The notes: generated from the letters alone by a model not told the origin. DNA of 64,000 nucleotides from Nocardioides rubriscoriae (GCF_008087085.1 NZ_VIYJ01000011.1:124001-188000), one strand, 5' to 3'. Positions 39,909 to 50,286 are shown, numbered from the stretch's first letter. Made by a program: numbers and translations.

Positions 39909-41686
39909 GCAAGAGCACCAGCACCCCCCCAGAGCCCCCCACCCCGACGGTCGACGAGAGCCGCATGGTGACGGCGCTCGTGCGCCTGCGCCAGGCCCTC
40001 GGCACCGCCGAGCTGCCCCTCGACCTGCCGGGCACCGACGACCTGCGCGCGTCGCGGGGCGCGATGGTCGACCAGCTCGAGGACTACGTCATCCCGCGCC
40101 TGATGACCCTGCAGGCGCCCCTGCTCGCGGTCGTCGGCGGGTCTACCGGGGCCGGCAAGTCGACGCTGGTCAACTCGCTGGTGGGGGAGCGGGTCACGAC
40201 GTCCGGCGTGCTGCGCCCGACCACGCGGTCACCGGTCCTGGTCCACCACCCCGACGACGCCGAGTGGTTCGGCCAGGACCGGCTGCTGCCCGACCTGGTC
40301 CGCGTCCACCACACGACCGACGACCCCGACTCGCTGCAGCTGGTGGCCTCGACCGCGGTGCCCGCCGGGCTGGCGATCCTCGACGCCCCCGACGTCGACT
40401 CCGTCGAGGAGCGCAACCGGCTGCTCGCCGCCCAGCTGCTCGCGGCCGGCGACCTGTGGCTGTTCGTCACCTCCGCCGCGCGCTACGCCGACCAGGTGCC
40501 CTGGGGGTTCCTCAGGCAGGCCGCCGAGCGGTCCACCGCGGTGGCGATCATCCTCGACCGCACCCCCGACGAGGCGATCCAGACCGTCTCCACCCACCTG
40601 GCGCGCATGCTCGCCAGCCGTGGCCTGAAGGACTCGCCGCTGTTCGTGGTCACCGAGGGCAAGGTCGACGACCAGGGCCTGCTCGACGCCCACCACGTCG
40701 TCGAGATCCGCAGCTGGCTCGAGACGCTCGCCGACGACGTCGACGCGCGGACCGTCGTCGTGCGGCAGACCCTCGACGGCGCCGTACGCGCCATCACGCG
40801 CAGCGCCTACCCGGTCGCCGACGCGTGCGCCGCCCAGATCGAGATCGCCACCAAGCTCAAGGACGACGTCGACCTCGCCTACGACGTCGCGATCGCCGAC
40901 GTGAGCGCGGCGACCGCCGACGGCACGCTGCTGCGCGGCGAGGTGCTCGCCCGCTGGCAGGAGTTCGTCGGCACCGGCGAGCTGCTCCGCTCGCTCGAGA
41001 CCCGCGTCGGCGGCCTGCGCGACCGGCTCGTCAACACCATCAAGGGCAAGCCGCAGCAGGCCGAGCGCGTCACCGTCGCGGTCGAGTCCGGCCTCGAGAC
41101 CCTCGTGCTCGAGCACGCCGAGGCGGCCGCCGAGCGCGCCTACCGCGCCTGGTCGCAGCAGCCCGCGGGCGCCGGCCTCCTCCAGGACGCCCCGGGCGAC
41201 CTCGGCCGTGCCTCGCGCGACCTGCGTCGTCGTACCGAGCAGATGGTGCGCGCGTGGCAGGGCGAGGTGCTCGACCTGGTGCGCGCCGAGGGCGCCGACA
41301 AGCGCACGACCGCGCGCTTCCTGGCCTTCGGGGTCAACGGCCTCGCGGTGTCGCTGATGGTCGTCGTCTTCGCCCACACCGCCGGCGTGACCGGGGCCGA
41401 GGCCGGTGTGGCCGGCGGCTCGGCCGTGGTCGGACAGAAGCTGCTCGAGGCCGTCTTCGGCGACCAGGCCGTGCGCACCCTCGCCGAGCGCGCACGCCGT
41501 TCGCTCGAGCAGCGGGTCACCGCCCTGCTGAGCGACGAGCGGGCCCGCTATCTTTCCCGGGTCGACGCACTCGGGCTGCGACCGGACGCGGCCGAGATGC
41601 TGCGCGAGGCGGCCCGTCGCGTCGACGACCTGCGCTACCAGGCCGCCAAGCCTGGCAAGACCCCCCCGCCTGGAGACACTCTGTGA
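39905..41686 (+). CDS. Dynamin-like GTPase A
   Basis: The 593-residue protein has a dynamin-type GTPase domain with G1 GGSTGAGKSTL (about 79-89), a threonine-rich switch (VLRPTTRSP), G3-like DAPDVDS (about 162-168) and ILDRTPD in the G4 position. A long helical stalk and a membrane-active hydrophobic hairpin at about 480-520 (VNGLAVSLMVVVF, GVAGGSAVVG) follow. The layout matches actinobacterial paired dynamins (such as DynA/DynB of Streptomyces, which stabilise FtsZ at septa). It overlaps PrsW and the second GTPase gene, so the three are likely co-expressed. Confidence 0.82.
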   Translation: MSKSTSTPPEPPTPTVDESRMVTALVRLRQALGTAELPLDLPGTDDLRASRGAMVDQLEDYVIPRLMTLQAPLLAVVGGSTGAGKSTLVNSLVGERVTTSGVLRPTTRSPVLVHHPDDAEWFGQDRLLPDLVRVHHTTDDPDSLQLVASTAVPAGLAILDAPDVDSVEERNRLLAAQLLAAGDLWLFVTSAARYADQVPWGFLRQAAERSTAVAIILDRTPDEAIQTVSTHLARMLASRGLKDSPLFVVTEGKVDDQGLLDAHHVVEIRSWLETLADDVDARTVVVRQTLDGAVRAITRSAYPVADACAAQIEIATKLKDDVDLAYDVAIADVSAATADGTLLRGEVLARWQEFVGTGELLRSLETRVGGLRDRLVNTIKGKPQQAERVTVAVESGLETLVLEHAEAAAERAYRAWSQQPAGAGLLQDAPGDLGRASRDLRRRTEQMVRAWQGEVLDLVRAEGADKRTTARFLAFGVNGLAVSLMVVVFAHTAGVTGAEAGVAGGSAVVGQKLLEAVFGDQAVRTLAERARRSLEQRVTALLSDERARYLSRVDALGLRPDAAEMLREAARRVDDLRYQAAKPGKTPPPGDTL

Positions 41687-43353
41687 CGTCACTGCTCGAA
41701 GGCGCCCGCAAGCTCGTCACGCGTGGCACCGAGCTCGGTGCCCGTATCGACGCGCTCGAGGCCGCCGCCTCGGCCGCGCGCGGTCGCGTCGACGGCGCCG
41801 TGGTCGACGAGGCCGAGACCATCGCCTCCCGCGCGGCCGGTCGGCTGCGCCTCTCGGCCGACCACACGGTCGTCGCGATCGCCGGCGCGACCGGGTCCGG
41901 CAAGTCCTCGACCTTCAACGCCCTCACCGGCCTCGAGCTCTCCTCGACCGGCGTACGCCGACCCACGACGTCGTGGGCGACCGCGTGCGTGTGGGGCAAG
42001 GCCGGCGCCGAGGAGCTGCTCGACTGGCTCGGCATCCCCGCGCGCCACCGCACCATGCGCGACTCGCTGCTCGACTCCAGCCGCGACTCCACCCCCGCCG
42101 GGCGTGCCGACCGCGAGCTCGACGGCGTCGTGCTCATGGACCTGCCCGACCACGACTCCACCGAGGTCAGCCACCACCTCGAGGTCGACCGGCTCGTCGT
42201 GCTCGCCGACCTGCTCGTCTGGGTGCTCGACCCGCAGAAGTACGCCGACGCCGCCATCCACGACCGCTACCTCGCGCCCCTGGCCTCGCACGCCGGGGTG
42301 ATGGTGGTGGTGCTCAACCACATCGACACCGTCCCCGAGGACCGGCGCCAGGCGATGGTCGACGACGTACGCCGGCTGCTCGACCTCGACGGGCTGGCCT
42401 CGGTGCCGGTCTTCGCCGTCAGTGCCCGCGCCGGCATCGGCGTCGACGACCTGCGCGCGGAGATCGCCTCGCGGGTCGCGGCCAAGAAGCTCACCCGGCA
42501 GCGCATCGAGGCCGACCTGCGGGCCGCCGCGGGCGCGCTCGACGAGGCCGGCGGCACCGGCGACCCCCGTCAGCTGTCCTCCGCCCGCGTCGACCAGCTC
42601 GAGGAGGCGTTCGCCGACGCCGCCGGGGTGCCGGTCGTCGTCGACGCCGTCGAGCGCTCGACCCGGCTGCGCGCCGGCCGGGCGACCACGTGGCCCGTCG
42701 TGTCGTGGGTCTCGCGGCTCAAGTCCGACCCGCTCAAGAAGCTCCACCTCGACCTCGGCTCGTCCGGCGAGGCGCTGTCGGGCGGACGCCGCCCGCGGTT
42801 GCCCGAGACCACGCCGGTGCAGCGCGCCCGCATCGACACCGAGGTGCGCGCCCTGGCCGACGACGCGTCGGCCGGGCTCGGTCCCTCGTGGGTCGCCGCC
42901 GTGCGCCGTGCGTCCACCTCGCGCCTGACCGAGGTCGGCGACCGGCTCGACCGCGCCATGGCGAGCACCGACCTCGGCGTCGACCAGCTGCCCGTGTGGG
43001 CCGGCCTGGTCCGGGTCCTGCAGTGGGCGCTGATTCTGGTGGCACTCGCCGGTGGTGTGTGGACGGCCCTGCTCGTCGTCGGCGGCAACCTCGCCGACGA
43101 GGCGCCCCAGGTGGCCGGAATGCCGCTGCCGCTGCTGATGCTGGTCGGTGGGGTCGCGCTCGGGGTGCTGCTCGCCCTGGTCTGCCGCGTCCTGGTCGCC
43201 GGCACCGCCCGCACCCGTGCTGCGGCCGCGGAGCGGCGGCTGCGTGGAGCGGTCCACGACGTCGCGGCCGAGCTCGTCGTCGCTCCGGTGGCGGCCGAGC
43301 TGGCGGCGTACGCCACGGTGCGCAGCAACGTCGCGACGGTCCTCAAGGAGTAG
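41683..43353 (+). CDS. Dynamin-like GTPase B
   Basis: The 556-residue partner has G1 GATGSGKSSTFN (about 67-78), a switch with VRRPTTSW, G3 LMDLPDHDS (about 150-158) and G4 VVVLNHIDTVPE (near 205-216). It ends in two membrane helices (about 450-472 and 485-506) and an Ala/Arg-rich tail. GTG 41683 overlaps the stop of GTPase A. Tandem dynamin-like pairs act as heteromers on membranes, and a role in cell division or membrane repair is the most likely one. Some relatives are annotated only as 'GTPase' or 'YfjP-like'. Confidence 0.82.
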   Translation: MTSLLEGARKLVTRGTELGARIDALEAAASAARGRVDGAVVDEAETIASRAAGRLRLSADHTVVAIAGATGSGKSSTFNALTGLELSSTGVRRPTTSWATACVWGKAGAEELLDWLGIPARHRTMRDSLLDSSRDSTPAGRADRELDGVVLMDLPDHDSTEVSHHLEVDRLVVLADLLVWVLDPQKYADAAIHDRYLAPLASHAGVMVVVLNHIDTVPEDRRQAMVDDVRRLLDLDGLASVPVFAVSARAGIGVDDLRAEIASRVAAKKLTRQRIEADLRAAAGALDEAGGTGDPRQLSSARVDQLEEAFADAAGVPVVVDAVERSTRLRAGRATTWPVVSWVSRLKSDPLKKLHLDLGSSGEALSGGRRPRLPETTPVQRARIDTEVRALADDASAGLGPSWVAAVRRASTSRLTEVGDRLDRAMASTDLGVDQLPVWAGLVRVLQWALILVALAGGVWTALLVVGGNLADEAPQVAGMPLPLLMLVGGVALGVLLALVCRVLVAGTARTRAAAAERRLRGAVHDVAAELVVAPVAAELAAYATVRSNVATVLKE

Positions 43354-43358
43354 CCACG

Positions 43359-43838
43359 ATGTCGGAGTCACGCCCGCCGTTCCCGCCGTTCGACCTCGAC
43401 GGCGCCCTCGCCAAGGTGCAGGCGGCCGAAGACGCCTGGAACACCCGCGACCCCGAGCGGGTCAGCCTGGCCTACACCGCCGATTCCGAGTGGCGCAACC
43501 GCGAGCACTTCCTGGTCGGGCGCACGGCGATCGTGGCCTTCCTCACCGCCAAGTGGGAGCGCGAGATCGACTACGTGCTGCGCAAGAGCCTGTGGTCCTA
43601 CGCGGGCAACCGGATCGCGGTGCGGTTCCAGTACGAGAGCCACGACGCCTCGGGGCAGTGGTTCCGCAGCTACGGCAACGAGCTGTGGGAGTTCGCCGAC
43701 AGCGGGCTCATGCGCCGTCGCGAGGCCAGCATCAACGACGTCGCGATCGACGAGTCCGAGCGGCGCTGGTTCGGGCCACGGCCCGAGTCCGAGCGCGGGA
43801 TCGACCCCTGGCGGGAGCACGACTTCCCGCTGCGCTGA
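43359..43838 (+). CDS. DUF1348 / NTF2-like protein
   Basis: A 159-residue cytoplasmic protein with the DUF1348 pattern: EDAWNTRDPERVSLAYT, SEWRNR, KWEREIDYVLRK, RIAVRFQYE and a C-terminal RRWFGPRPESER. It belongs to the SnoaL/NTF2-like fold. No activity is known for the family. AAGGAG overlapping the end of the GTPase B gene serves as the ribosome site for ATG 43359. Confidence 0.88.
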   Translation: MSESRPPFPPFDLDGALAKVQAAEDAWNTRDPERVSLAYTADSEWRNREHFLVGRTAIVAFLTAKWEREIDYVLRKSLWSYAGNRIAVRFQYESHDASGQWFRSYGNELWEFADSGLMRRREASINDVAIDESERRWFGPRPESERGIDPWREHDFPLR

Positions 43839-43984
43839 GCCGGCCTGACCAGGAGTCGTCCCCAGGCGCCGGCCGACCGGGCGTCGTCCACAGGCCCTCC
43901 CGCAGCGGGCCGTGCTTGTCGGCGGCGCCGCCTTGGCTCGTGCCTGCGCCCACCGTGGGCGCGTCACGAGACGAGGAGACAGAG

Positions 43985-44389
43985 ATGTTCAACGAGACGA
44001 TGGTGACCCTGCAGGGCCGGGTCGGCGGCGACGTCGTCCTGCGGCAGGCCGGCGGCGCCCCGGTGGCCAACTTCCGCGTGGCCTGCACCCCGCGGCGCCT
44101 CGACCGCGCCACCAACGCGTGGTCTGACGGGCCGACCCAGTGGTACTCCGTCTCGGCCTGGCGCGCCCTGGCTGAGCACTGCGCGGCGTCGCTGCACCGT
44201 GGCGACGCCGTGGTCATCCACGGCAAGCTCGACATGCGCACCTACATCAACAAGGCCGGCGTCGAGACCCTCGACGTGCAGCTCGAGGCGATGACGGTCG
44301 GCCACGACCTGTGCCGCGGCACCTCGACGTTCCATCGGGCGCGGGCGGCGCAGGCGGTGCCGGGCCCGGCCGAGGCCGCGGCCGCTTGA
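43985..44389 (+). CDS. ssb: Single-stranded DNA-binding protein paralogue without acidic tip
   Basis: A 134-residue OB-fold protein with TMVTLQGRVGGDVVLR, ANFRVACTPRR, TQWYSVSAWRALAEH and DAVVIHGKLDMRTY. It ends in an Ala/Pro-rich stretch and lacks the acidic tip (DDDIPF type) through which main SSB proteins recruit repair and replication partners. It therefore looks like the second SSB of actinobacteria (SsbB type), linked in Streptomyces to chromosome segregation or to natural transformation-like functions elsewhere. A GAGGAG site lies before ATG 43985. The 146-bp gap upstream holds two GTCGTCC-A/C-CAGG repeats and no clear operator. Confidence 0.87.
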   Translation: MFNETMVTLQGRVGGDVVLRQAGGAPVANFRVACTPRRLDRATNAWSDGPTQWYSVSAWRALAEHCAASLHRGDAVVIHGKLDMRTYINKAGVETLDVQLEAMTVGHDLCRGTSTFHRARAAQAVPGPAEAAAA

Positions 44390-44425
44390 GTCCGTCGCGG
44401 TGCGCCACCCGGGCGCCGCCTCACC

Positions 44426-44450
44426 CCGCACGGGCGGTGCGCCCGTGCGG
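44426..44450 (+). terminator. Hairpin terminator after ssb
   Basis: A perfect 10-bp stem (44426-44435 with 44441-44450) and a 5-nt loop, followed 5 bp later by the -10 box of the next gene. Confidence 0.75.
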
Positions 44451-44454
44451 TGAC

Positions 44455-44460
44455 TAGGCT
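44455..44460 (+). promoter_or_regulatory. Leaderless-type -10 box (TAGGCT) of ettA
   Basis: TAGGCT lies 8 nt before ATG 44469; the upstream terminator hairpin occupies the place of a -35 region. Confidence 0.5.
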
Positions 44461-44468
44461 CGGGCCCC

Positions 44469-46151
<1,683 letters not shown>

Positions 46152-46161
46152 CCGGGACCGG

Positions 46162-46818
46162 TCAGGCGGGGTAGCGGCGGATCTCGGTCCCGTCGAGGCC
46201 CACCTCGACGAGGCCCGACTCGTTGTAGTCGTTGGTCGCGTAGGCGGTGATGCTCGCCGCGTCACCGTCCGTCGTGGTCGAGGGGCCCTCGACGATCGCG
46301 TACCACGTGGTGGGGTCCTCGACCAGGCGCTTGGCCTCGGCGACGGCGGCGAGCAGCACGGCGGGGTCGACCTCGGCGAGGTCGACCCGCTCGTTGGACG
46401 CGGTGCCCTTGCCGGCGAAGTCGCCGAGGTCGCCGTCCCACTGCAGCGACTCCTCACGCTGGCTGGTGGCGTCGACGGGCACGTCGAGCACGGCGTACTC
46501 CGGGTAGATCACCGCGCGGAACAGCTCGGTGTCGCCGGTGCGCTCGGCGACGTCGTCGCGCAGCTGGGCGATGCCCTCGGCCGACAGGGCGTCCGGCCCA
46601 CCGAACCCCGGTACGCCGTCCCCGCCGGCCAGCGACCTCAGGCCCAGCACGCCACCGCCGAGGGCGAGCGCGCCGGCGAGCACCGGCATCGCCAGCCGTG
46701 GGAGCCCGCCGCCACGACGCGCCGCCGGGCCGGTCGTCACGGTGGTCTCGGTCGTCGCGGTGGTCTCGGGCCCGCCCGGACCGGGGTCGTAGGTCGGCCA
46801 CCGACGCTCGTCCGTCAT
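46162..46818 (-). CDS. Single-pass membrane protein of unknown function
   Basis: A 218-residue protein with a polar Thr-rich N-terminus, one membrane helix (about 40-62) and an outside domain (about 80-218) with acidic patches. That domain's end (ATNDYNESGLVEVGLDGTEIRRY) looks like a small beta-rich fold. No family is recognised. ATG 46818 is preferred over GTG 46827 because the TACCGT box (minus 46831-46826) would overlap the earlier start. It is convergent with ettA, with only 10 bp between them. Confidence 0.65.
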   Translation of the reverse strand: MTDERRWPTYDPGPGGPETTATTETTVTTGPAARRGGGLPRLAMPVLAGALALGGGVLGLRSLAGGDGVPGFGGPDALSAEGIAQLRDDVAERTGDTELFRAVIYPEYAVLDVPVDATSQREESLQWDGDLGDFAGKGTASNERVDLAEVDPAVLLAAVAEAKRLVEDPTTWYAIVEGPSTTTDGDAASITAYATNDYNESGLVEVGLDGTEIRRYPA

Positions 46819-46825
46819 GCGGGTC

Positions 46826-46831
46826 ACGGTA
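46826..46831 (-). promoter_or_regulatory. Leaderless-type -10 box (TACCGT) deciding a start
   Basis: Seven nt before ATG 46818 on the minus strand; it overlaps the alternative GTG 46827. Confidence 0.45.
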
Positions 46832-46947
46832 GGGGTGGCTCGACGCGCCGGACAGGCCCGGAATGACTATGCGGTGACCCCGTGCGCAGTCCTCGGGCGA
46901 GGAGGGCGCGTACGACCGCTACGACCACTCAGACCCGACTCCACGAT

Positions 46948-46985
46948 GGTCGAGGAGGTCGCCCGCGACCGTCTCGAGACCACTC
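46948..46985 (+). repeat. Interspersed palindromic repeat, copy 1
   Basis: The core GGTCGAGGAGGTCGCC continues to GCGACCGTCTCGAGACC; its halves (GAGGTCGC / GCGACC and GGTC / GACC) can pair. It matches 53493-53528 (inverted) with one difference over about 34 bp, and resembles 53410-53450. Confidence 0.7.
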
Positions 46986-47064
46986 CACCGCACCGTCACG
47001 ATCACCTCGACCACGTCGTCCACATAGGTTGGTACTTCGTTCGAAAAGTGTCGGTGGTCGCGTC

Positions 47065-47070
47065 TAGGGT
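47065..47070 (+). promoter_or_regulatory. Leaderless-type -10 box (TAGGGT) of the HNH gene
   Basis: TAGGGT lies 7 nt before ATG 47078. The promoter looks intact although the gene is broken. Confidence 0.5.
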
Positions 47071-47077
47071 CGAAGAC

Positions 47078-48361
47078 ATGACCGGCACCCAGAGCCTCCT
47101 CGACCCGGCTCTGGCCGCGGTCGCGCAGGCCCGGGACTGGAAGCGACAGGGCGAGGTGGCCGAGCTGGTCGCGGTCCTCGACTGGACAGGCGCCCACCAG
47201 GTCGGTGATGCACTGGTGGCGACCCCGGGTCTGCGGCTGGGGGGTCGGCTGCCCCGTGGTGTCCGAGTTCGACACCTGGGACCTGTCCGCCGTGCTGGGC
47301 CAGTCCGCCGACTCCTGCACCACCTACGTCGGCAACGCGTTGGAGCTGAGGCACCGCCTGCCTCGGCTGTGGCAACGCGTCCTCGACCTGCAGGTTCCGG
47401 TGTGGCGCGCGTTCCGGATCACCGCCCGCACCCAGTGCCTACCGCCTGAGGGTGTTGCTGACGTCGACCGGGCCCTGGCCCACTGCGCCCACGCCGTCAC
47501 CCTGGGCCAGGTCGACCGCACCATCGCCGTCGCCCTGGCCACCCACGACCCGGCCGAAGCCGAGGACCGGCGCAAGCGCGCCGACGAAGCCCCTGCTTCG
47601 ACATCGACCTCACCGACAACCCGATCCTGCTCGGCGGGACCGTCGAGGTCCACGGCGTCCTCGACCTCGCTGACGCCCTCGACCTCGACGCCGCCATCAC
47701 CGCGACCGCCACCCAGCTCGCCGACCTCGGCAACAACGACCCGTTAGACGTACGCCGCGCCGCAGCCGCCGGCGAGATCGCCCGCGGCCAGCTCGCCCTC
47801 GACCTCACCGCCAACCCTGGCACCGACCCCAGCACCGGCACCGCGCCTGGGCGGGGAGTCACGCTCTACGCCCACGTCAACGACACCGACGTCGCCACCG
47901 TCAACGGCACCCCGGTCCTGGTCGACCAGCTCATCACCTGGTGCACCCGGCCCGGGGTCAAGGTCACCGTCAAGCCCGTGGTCGACCTCAACGCCGACCT
48001 GACCACCGCCGGCTACGTGCCCGACGCCCGGCTGGCCGAACAGGTCGACCTGCGCGACCGACGCTGCGTGTTCCCGTTCTGCACCCGACACCGCACCGAC
48101 CGCGACCACACCCAGCCCTACGACCACGACACCGATCACGACACCGATCACGACAGCGATCACGCCAGCGATCACGACGGCGACCACGACGACGGCGGGG
48201 TCGCCCAGACCCGGTCGTTCAACCTCGCCCGCCTGTGCCGCGGACACCACCGCGCCAAGACCTTCAGTCTCTGGTCCTACGACTCACCAGCCCCAGGGGT
48301 CTACCTGTGGCGCTCACCCGCCGGCGCGACCTACCTCGTCGACCGCACCACCGAACCCTGA
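47078..48361 (+). pseudogene. DUF222/HNH endonuclease with two compensating frameshifts
   Basis: Actinobacterial DUF222 proteins end in an HNH nuclease and are often multicopy. Here the coding runs in one frame from ATG 47078 to about 47238 (VAELVAVLDWTGAH), then in the next frame (VVSEFDTWDLSAVL, ALELRHRLPRLW) to about 47590, then back to the first frame (PCFDIDLTDNPILLGG). It ends with HNH residues in RDRRCVFPFCTRHRTDRDHTQPY and LARLCRGHHRAK. One extra G in the G6 run 47239-47244 and one missing C in the run 47590-47593 explain both shifts. The gene is either decayed or contains homopolymer sequencing errors. A 12-bp repeat is inserted between the HNH motifs. Confidence 0.8.
48128..48187 (+). 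repeat. 12-bp tandem repeat inside the HNH domain
   Basis: Five units like GACACCGATCAC encode D-x-D-H repeats (DTDH, DTDH, DSDH, ASDH, DGDH). They sit between the first HNH motif and the final GHH motif. Confidence 0.85.
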
Positions 48362-48377
48362 CCACCCCGCTCCGACA

Positions 48378-48397
48378 CCCCGCCCACCCGGGCGGGG
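48378..48397. terminator. Hairpin terminator between HNH gene and marR
   Basis: A perfect 8-bp CCCCGCCC/GGGCGGGG stem with ACCC loop lies between convergent genes. Confidence 0.65.
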
Positions 48398-48420
48398 CCA
48401 CAGGCACGTCCAGGCGGTCG

Positions 48421-48918
48421 TCAGCGCATCTCGCGGTCGGGGTGGCCGGCGATGAGGTGGTCGGCGACGGCGTTGAACACCCTGCCCATCGCGGCGAAGT
48501 CGGCGGGGTCGACGAGGTCGACCAGGTGCTCGCGGACGCTGGCGACGTGGGACGGGGCGACGTTCTCGAGCAGCAGCTGCCCGCGCTCGGTCATCACGGC
48601 GCTCACCCCGCGGCCGTCGTCCTGCGAGTCCTCGCGGCGCACGAGGTCGGAGTCCTCCATCCGGCGGATCGTGTGGGTCACCCGGCTGCGGCTGTGGGCC
48701 AACGAGTCGGCCAGCTGCGACATCCGCATACGTCCGTCGCGCTCGGAGAGACGCACGAGGATCTCGTACTCAACCATGGAGATCCCGTGGGCGTGGCGAA
48801 GGTCGTCGTCGAGGCGGTCGAAGAGCAGCGTCGAGCCGAGCACGAGCGCGCGCCAGGCGACCTGCTGCTCCTCGTCGAGCCAGCGCGGCTCGGGACGGGT
48901 CGGAAAGCGAGCGGGCAC
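48421..48918 (-). CDS. MarR-family transcriptional regulator
   Basis: The 165-residue protein has the MarR winged helix: a dimer helix (VAWRALVLGSTLLFDRLDDDLRHAHG), recognition region MRMSQLADSLAHSRSRVTHTIRRME (about 70-94) and wing RREDSQDDGRG. It follows the thiolase gene on the same strand with 46 bp between. Its GTG start (48918-48916) and TAGGGT box lie inside a 38-bp palindrome, a good candidate for autoregulation. The ligand is unknown. Confidence 0.88.
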   Translation of the reverse strand: MPARFPTRPEPRWLDEEQQVAWRALVLGSTLLFDRLDDDLRHAHGISMVEYEILVRLSERDGRMRMSQLADSLAHSRSRVTHTIRRMEDSDLVRREDSQDDGRGVSAVMTERGQLLLENVAPSHVASVREHLVDLVDPADFAAMGRVFNAVADHLIAGHPDREMR

Positions 48919-48948
48919 CCGGTCACCCTAAGGGGACCGGGTGCCCGC
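48911..48948. promoter_or_regulatory. 38-bp palindrome over the marR promoter and start codon
   Basis: Arms 48911-48924 and 48935-48948 are perfect 14-bp inverted repeats; the 10-bp centre contains CCCT-AAGGG and the TAGGGT -10 box (minus 48930-48925). It may serve as thiolase terminator, MarR operator or both. Confidence 0.6.
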
Positions 48949-48964
48949 CTGCGGGACCCTCGGG

Positions 48965-50179
48965 TCAGATTCGCTCGAGGATGAGCGCCATGCCCTGGCC
49001 GCCACCGACGCACATGGTGATCAGGCCGGTCGACTTGTCGTGCCAGTCCAGCGAGTTGAGCATCGTGTTCTGCAGGCGCGCGCCGGTCATCCCGAAGGGG
49101 TGCCCGACGGCGATCGCGCCGCCGTTGACGTTGAGCCGGTCGAGGTCGATGCCGAGCTCCTGGTACGACGGCACGACCTGGGCCGCGAACGCCTCGTTGA
49201 TCTCGACCAGGTCGATGTCGCCGATGCTCATGCCGGCGTACTTGAGAGCGTTCTTGGTGGCCTCGATCGGACCGAGGCCCATGATCTCGGGGGACAGGCC
49301 GCTGACGCCGGTCGACACGATGCGGGCCAGCGGGGTCAGGCCCAGCTCGGCGGCCTTGGTGTCGGACATGATCACGACCGCGGCCGCGCCGTCGTTGAGC
49401 GCGCAGCAGTTGCCGGCGGTGACGACGCCGTCGGGGCGGAAGACGGGCTTGAGGTCCTTGATGCCGTCGTAGGTGACGCCGGCGCGCGGGCCGTCGTCGG
49501 TGCTGACGACGGTGCCGTCGGGGGTCGTGACCGGGGTGATCTCGCGGGCCCAGAAGCCGTCGTTGATGGCCTTCTCGGCGAGGTTCTGCGAGCGGACGCC
49601 GAACTCGTCGAGCTCCTGGCGCGACAGGCCCTTCATCCGGGCGACGTTCTCGGCGGTCTGGCCCATCGCGAGGTAGATGTCGGGGAGCAGGCCGTCCTCG
49701 CGGGGGTCGTGCCAGTCCTGGCCGCCCTCGGCGTACTTCGCGGTGAGCTGCTCGGCGTCGGCGAAGAGGGGGTTCTTGGTGTCGGGCCAGTGGTCGGAGG
49801 TGCCCTTGATGAACCGCGAGACCATCTCGACGCCGGCGGAGATGAAGACGTCGCCCTCGCCGGCCTTGATCGCGTGGAACGCCATCCGGGTCGACTGCAC
49901 CGACGACGCGCAGTAGCGGGTCACCGTGGCGCCGGGCACCAGGTCCATGTTGTTGAGGGTGTTGACCACCTTGGCCATGTTGTTGCCCGACTCGCCACCG
50001 GGCAGGCCGCACCCGAGGTAGAGGTCGTCGACGGTGTTGGGGTCGAGCGCCGGGATCTTGTCGAGCGCCGCCTTGACGATCGTGGCCGTCAGGTCGTCGG
50101 GACGCAGGTCCTTGAGCGATCCCTTGTTGGCGCGTCCGATCGGGGATCGGGCGGCGGAGACGATGACTGCTTCGGGCAT
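48965..50179 (-). CDS. Acetyl-CoA C-acyltransferase (thiolase)
   Basis: Thiolases split 3-ketoacyl-CoA in fatty-acid breakdown or join two acetyl-CoA. The 404-residue protein has the catalytic cysteine in TRYCASSVQ (about 91), NGGAIAVGHPFGMTGA with the active histidine (about 361) and the second cysteine in CVGGGQGMAL (about 390). The NEAFAAQ motif is present. Chain-length preference cannot be told; NCCALNDGA and the degradative-type length suggest FadA-like function. No other beta-oxidation gene is adjacent. It is transcribed towards marR. Confidence 0.92.
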   Translation of the reverse strand: MPEAVIVSAARSPIGRANKGSLKDLRPDDLTATIVKAALDKIPALDPNTVDDLYLGCGLPGGESGNNMAKVVNTLNNMDLVPGATVTRYCASSVQSTRMAFHAIKAGEGDVFISAGVEMVSRFIKGTSDHWPDTKNPLFADAEQLTAKYAEGGQDWHDPREDGLLPDIYLAMGQTAENVARMKGLSRQELDEFGVRSQNLAEKAINDGFWAREITPVTTPDGTVVSTDDGPRAGVTYDGIKDLKPVFRPDGVVTAGNCCALNDGAAAVVIMSDTKAAELGLTPLARIVSTGVSGLSPEIMGLGPIEATKNALKYAGMSIGDIDLVEINEAFAAQVVPSYQELGIDLDRLNVNGGAIAVGHPFGMTGARLQNTMLNSLDWHDKSTGLITMCVGGGQGMALILERI

Positions 50180-50286
50180 GCGGGTGGCTCCGGTTCTCTG
50201 CGACTGGGTGGGCTCGGGACGAGCCTCGAGGTGTTCCCTCGCAGACTAGAACAGGTACCAGCCGCGTGGGCTGCCAGGATCATGGC

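Noticed and set aside
47034..47046. TTCGTTCGAAAAG as a LexA (SOS) box before the HNH gene
   Set aside because: Only one half-site resembles the actinobacterial TCGAAC-N4-GTTCGA box, so it is not a credible operator.
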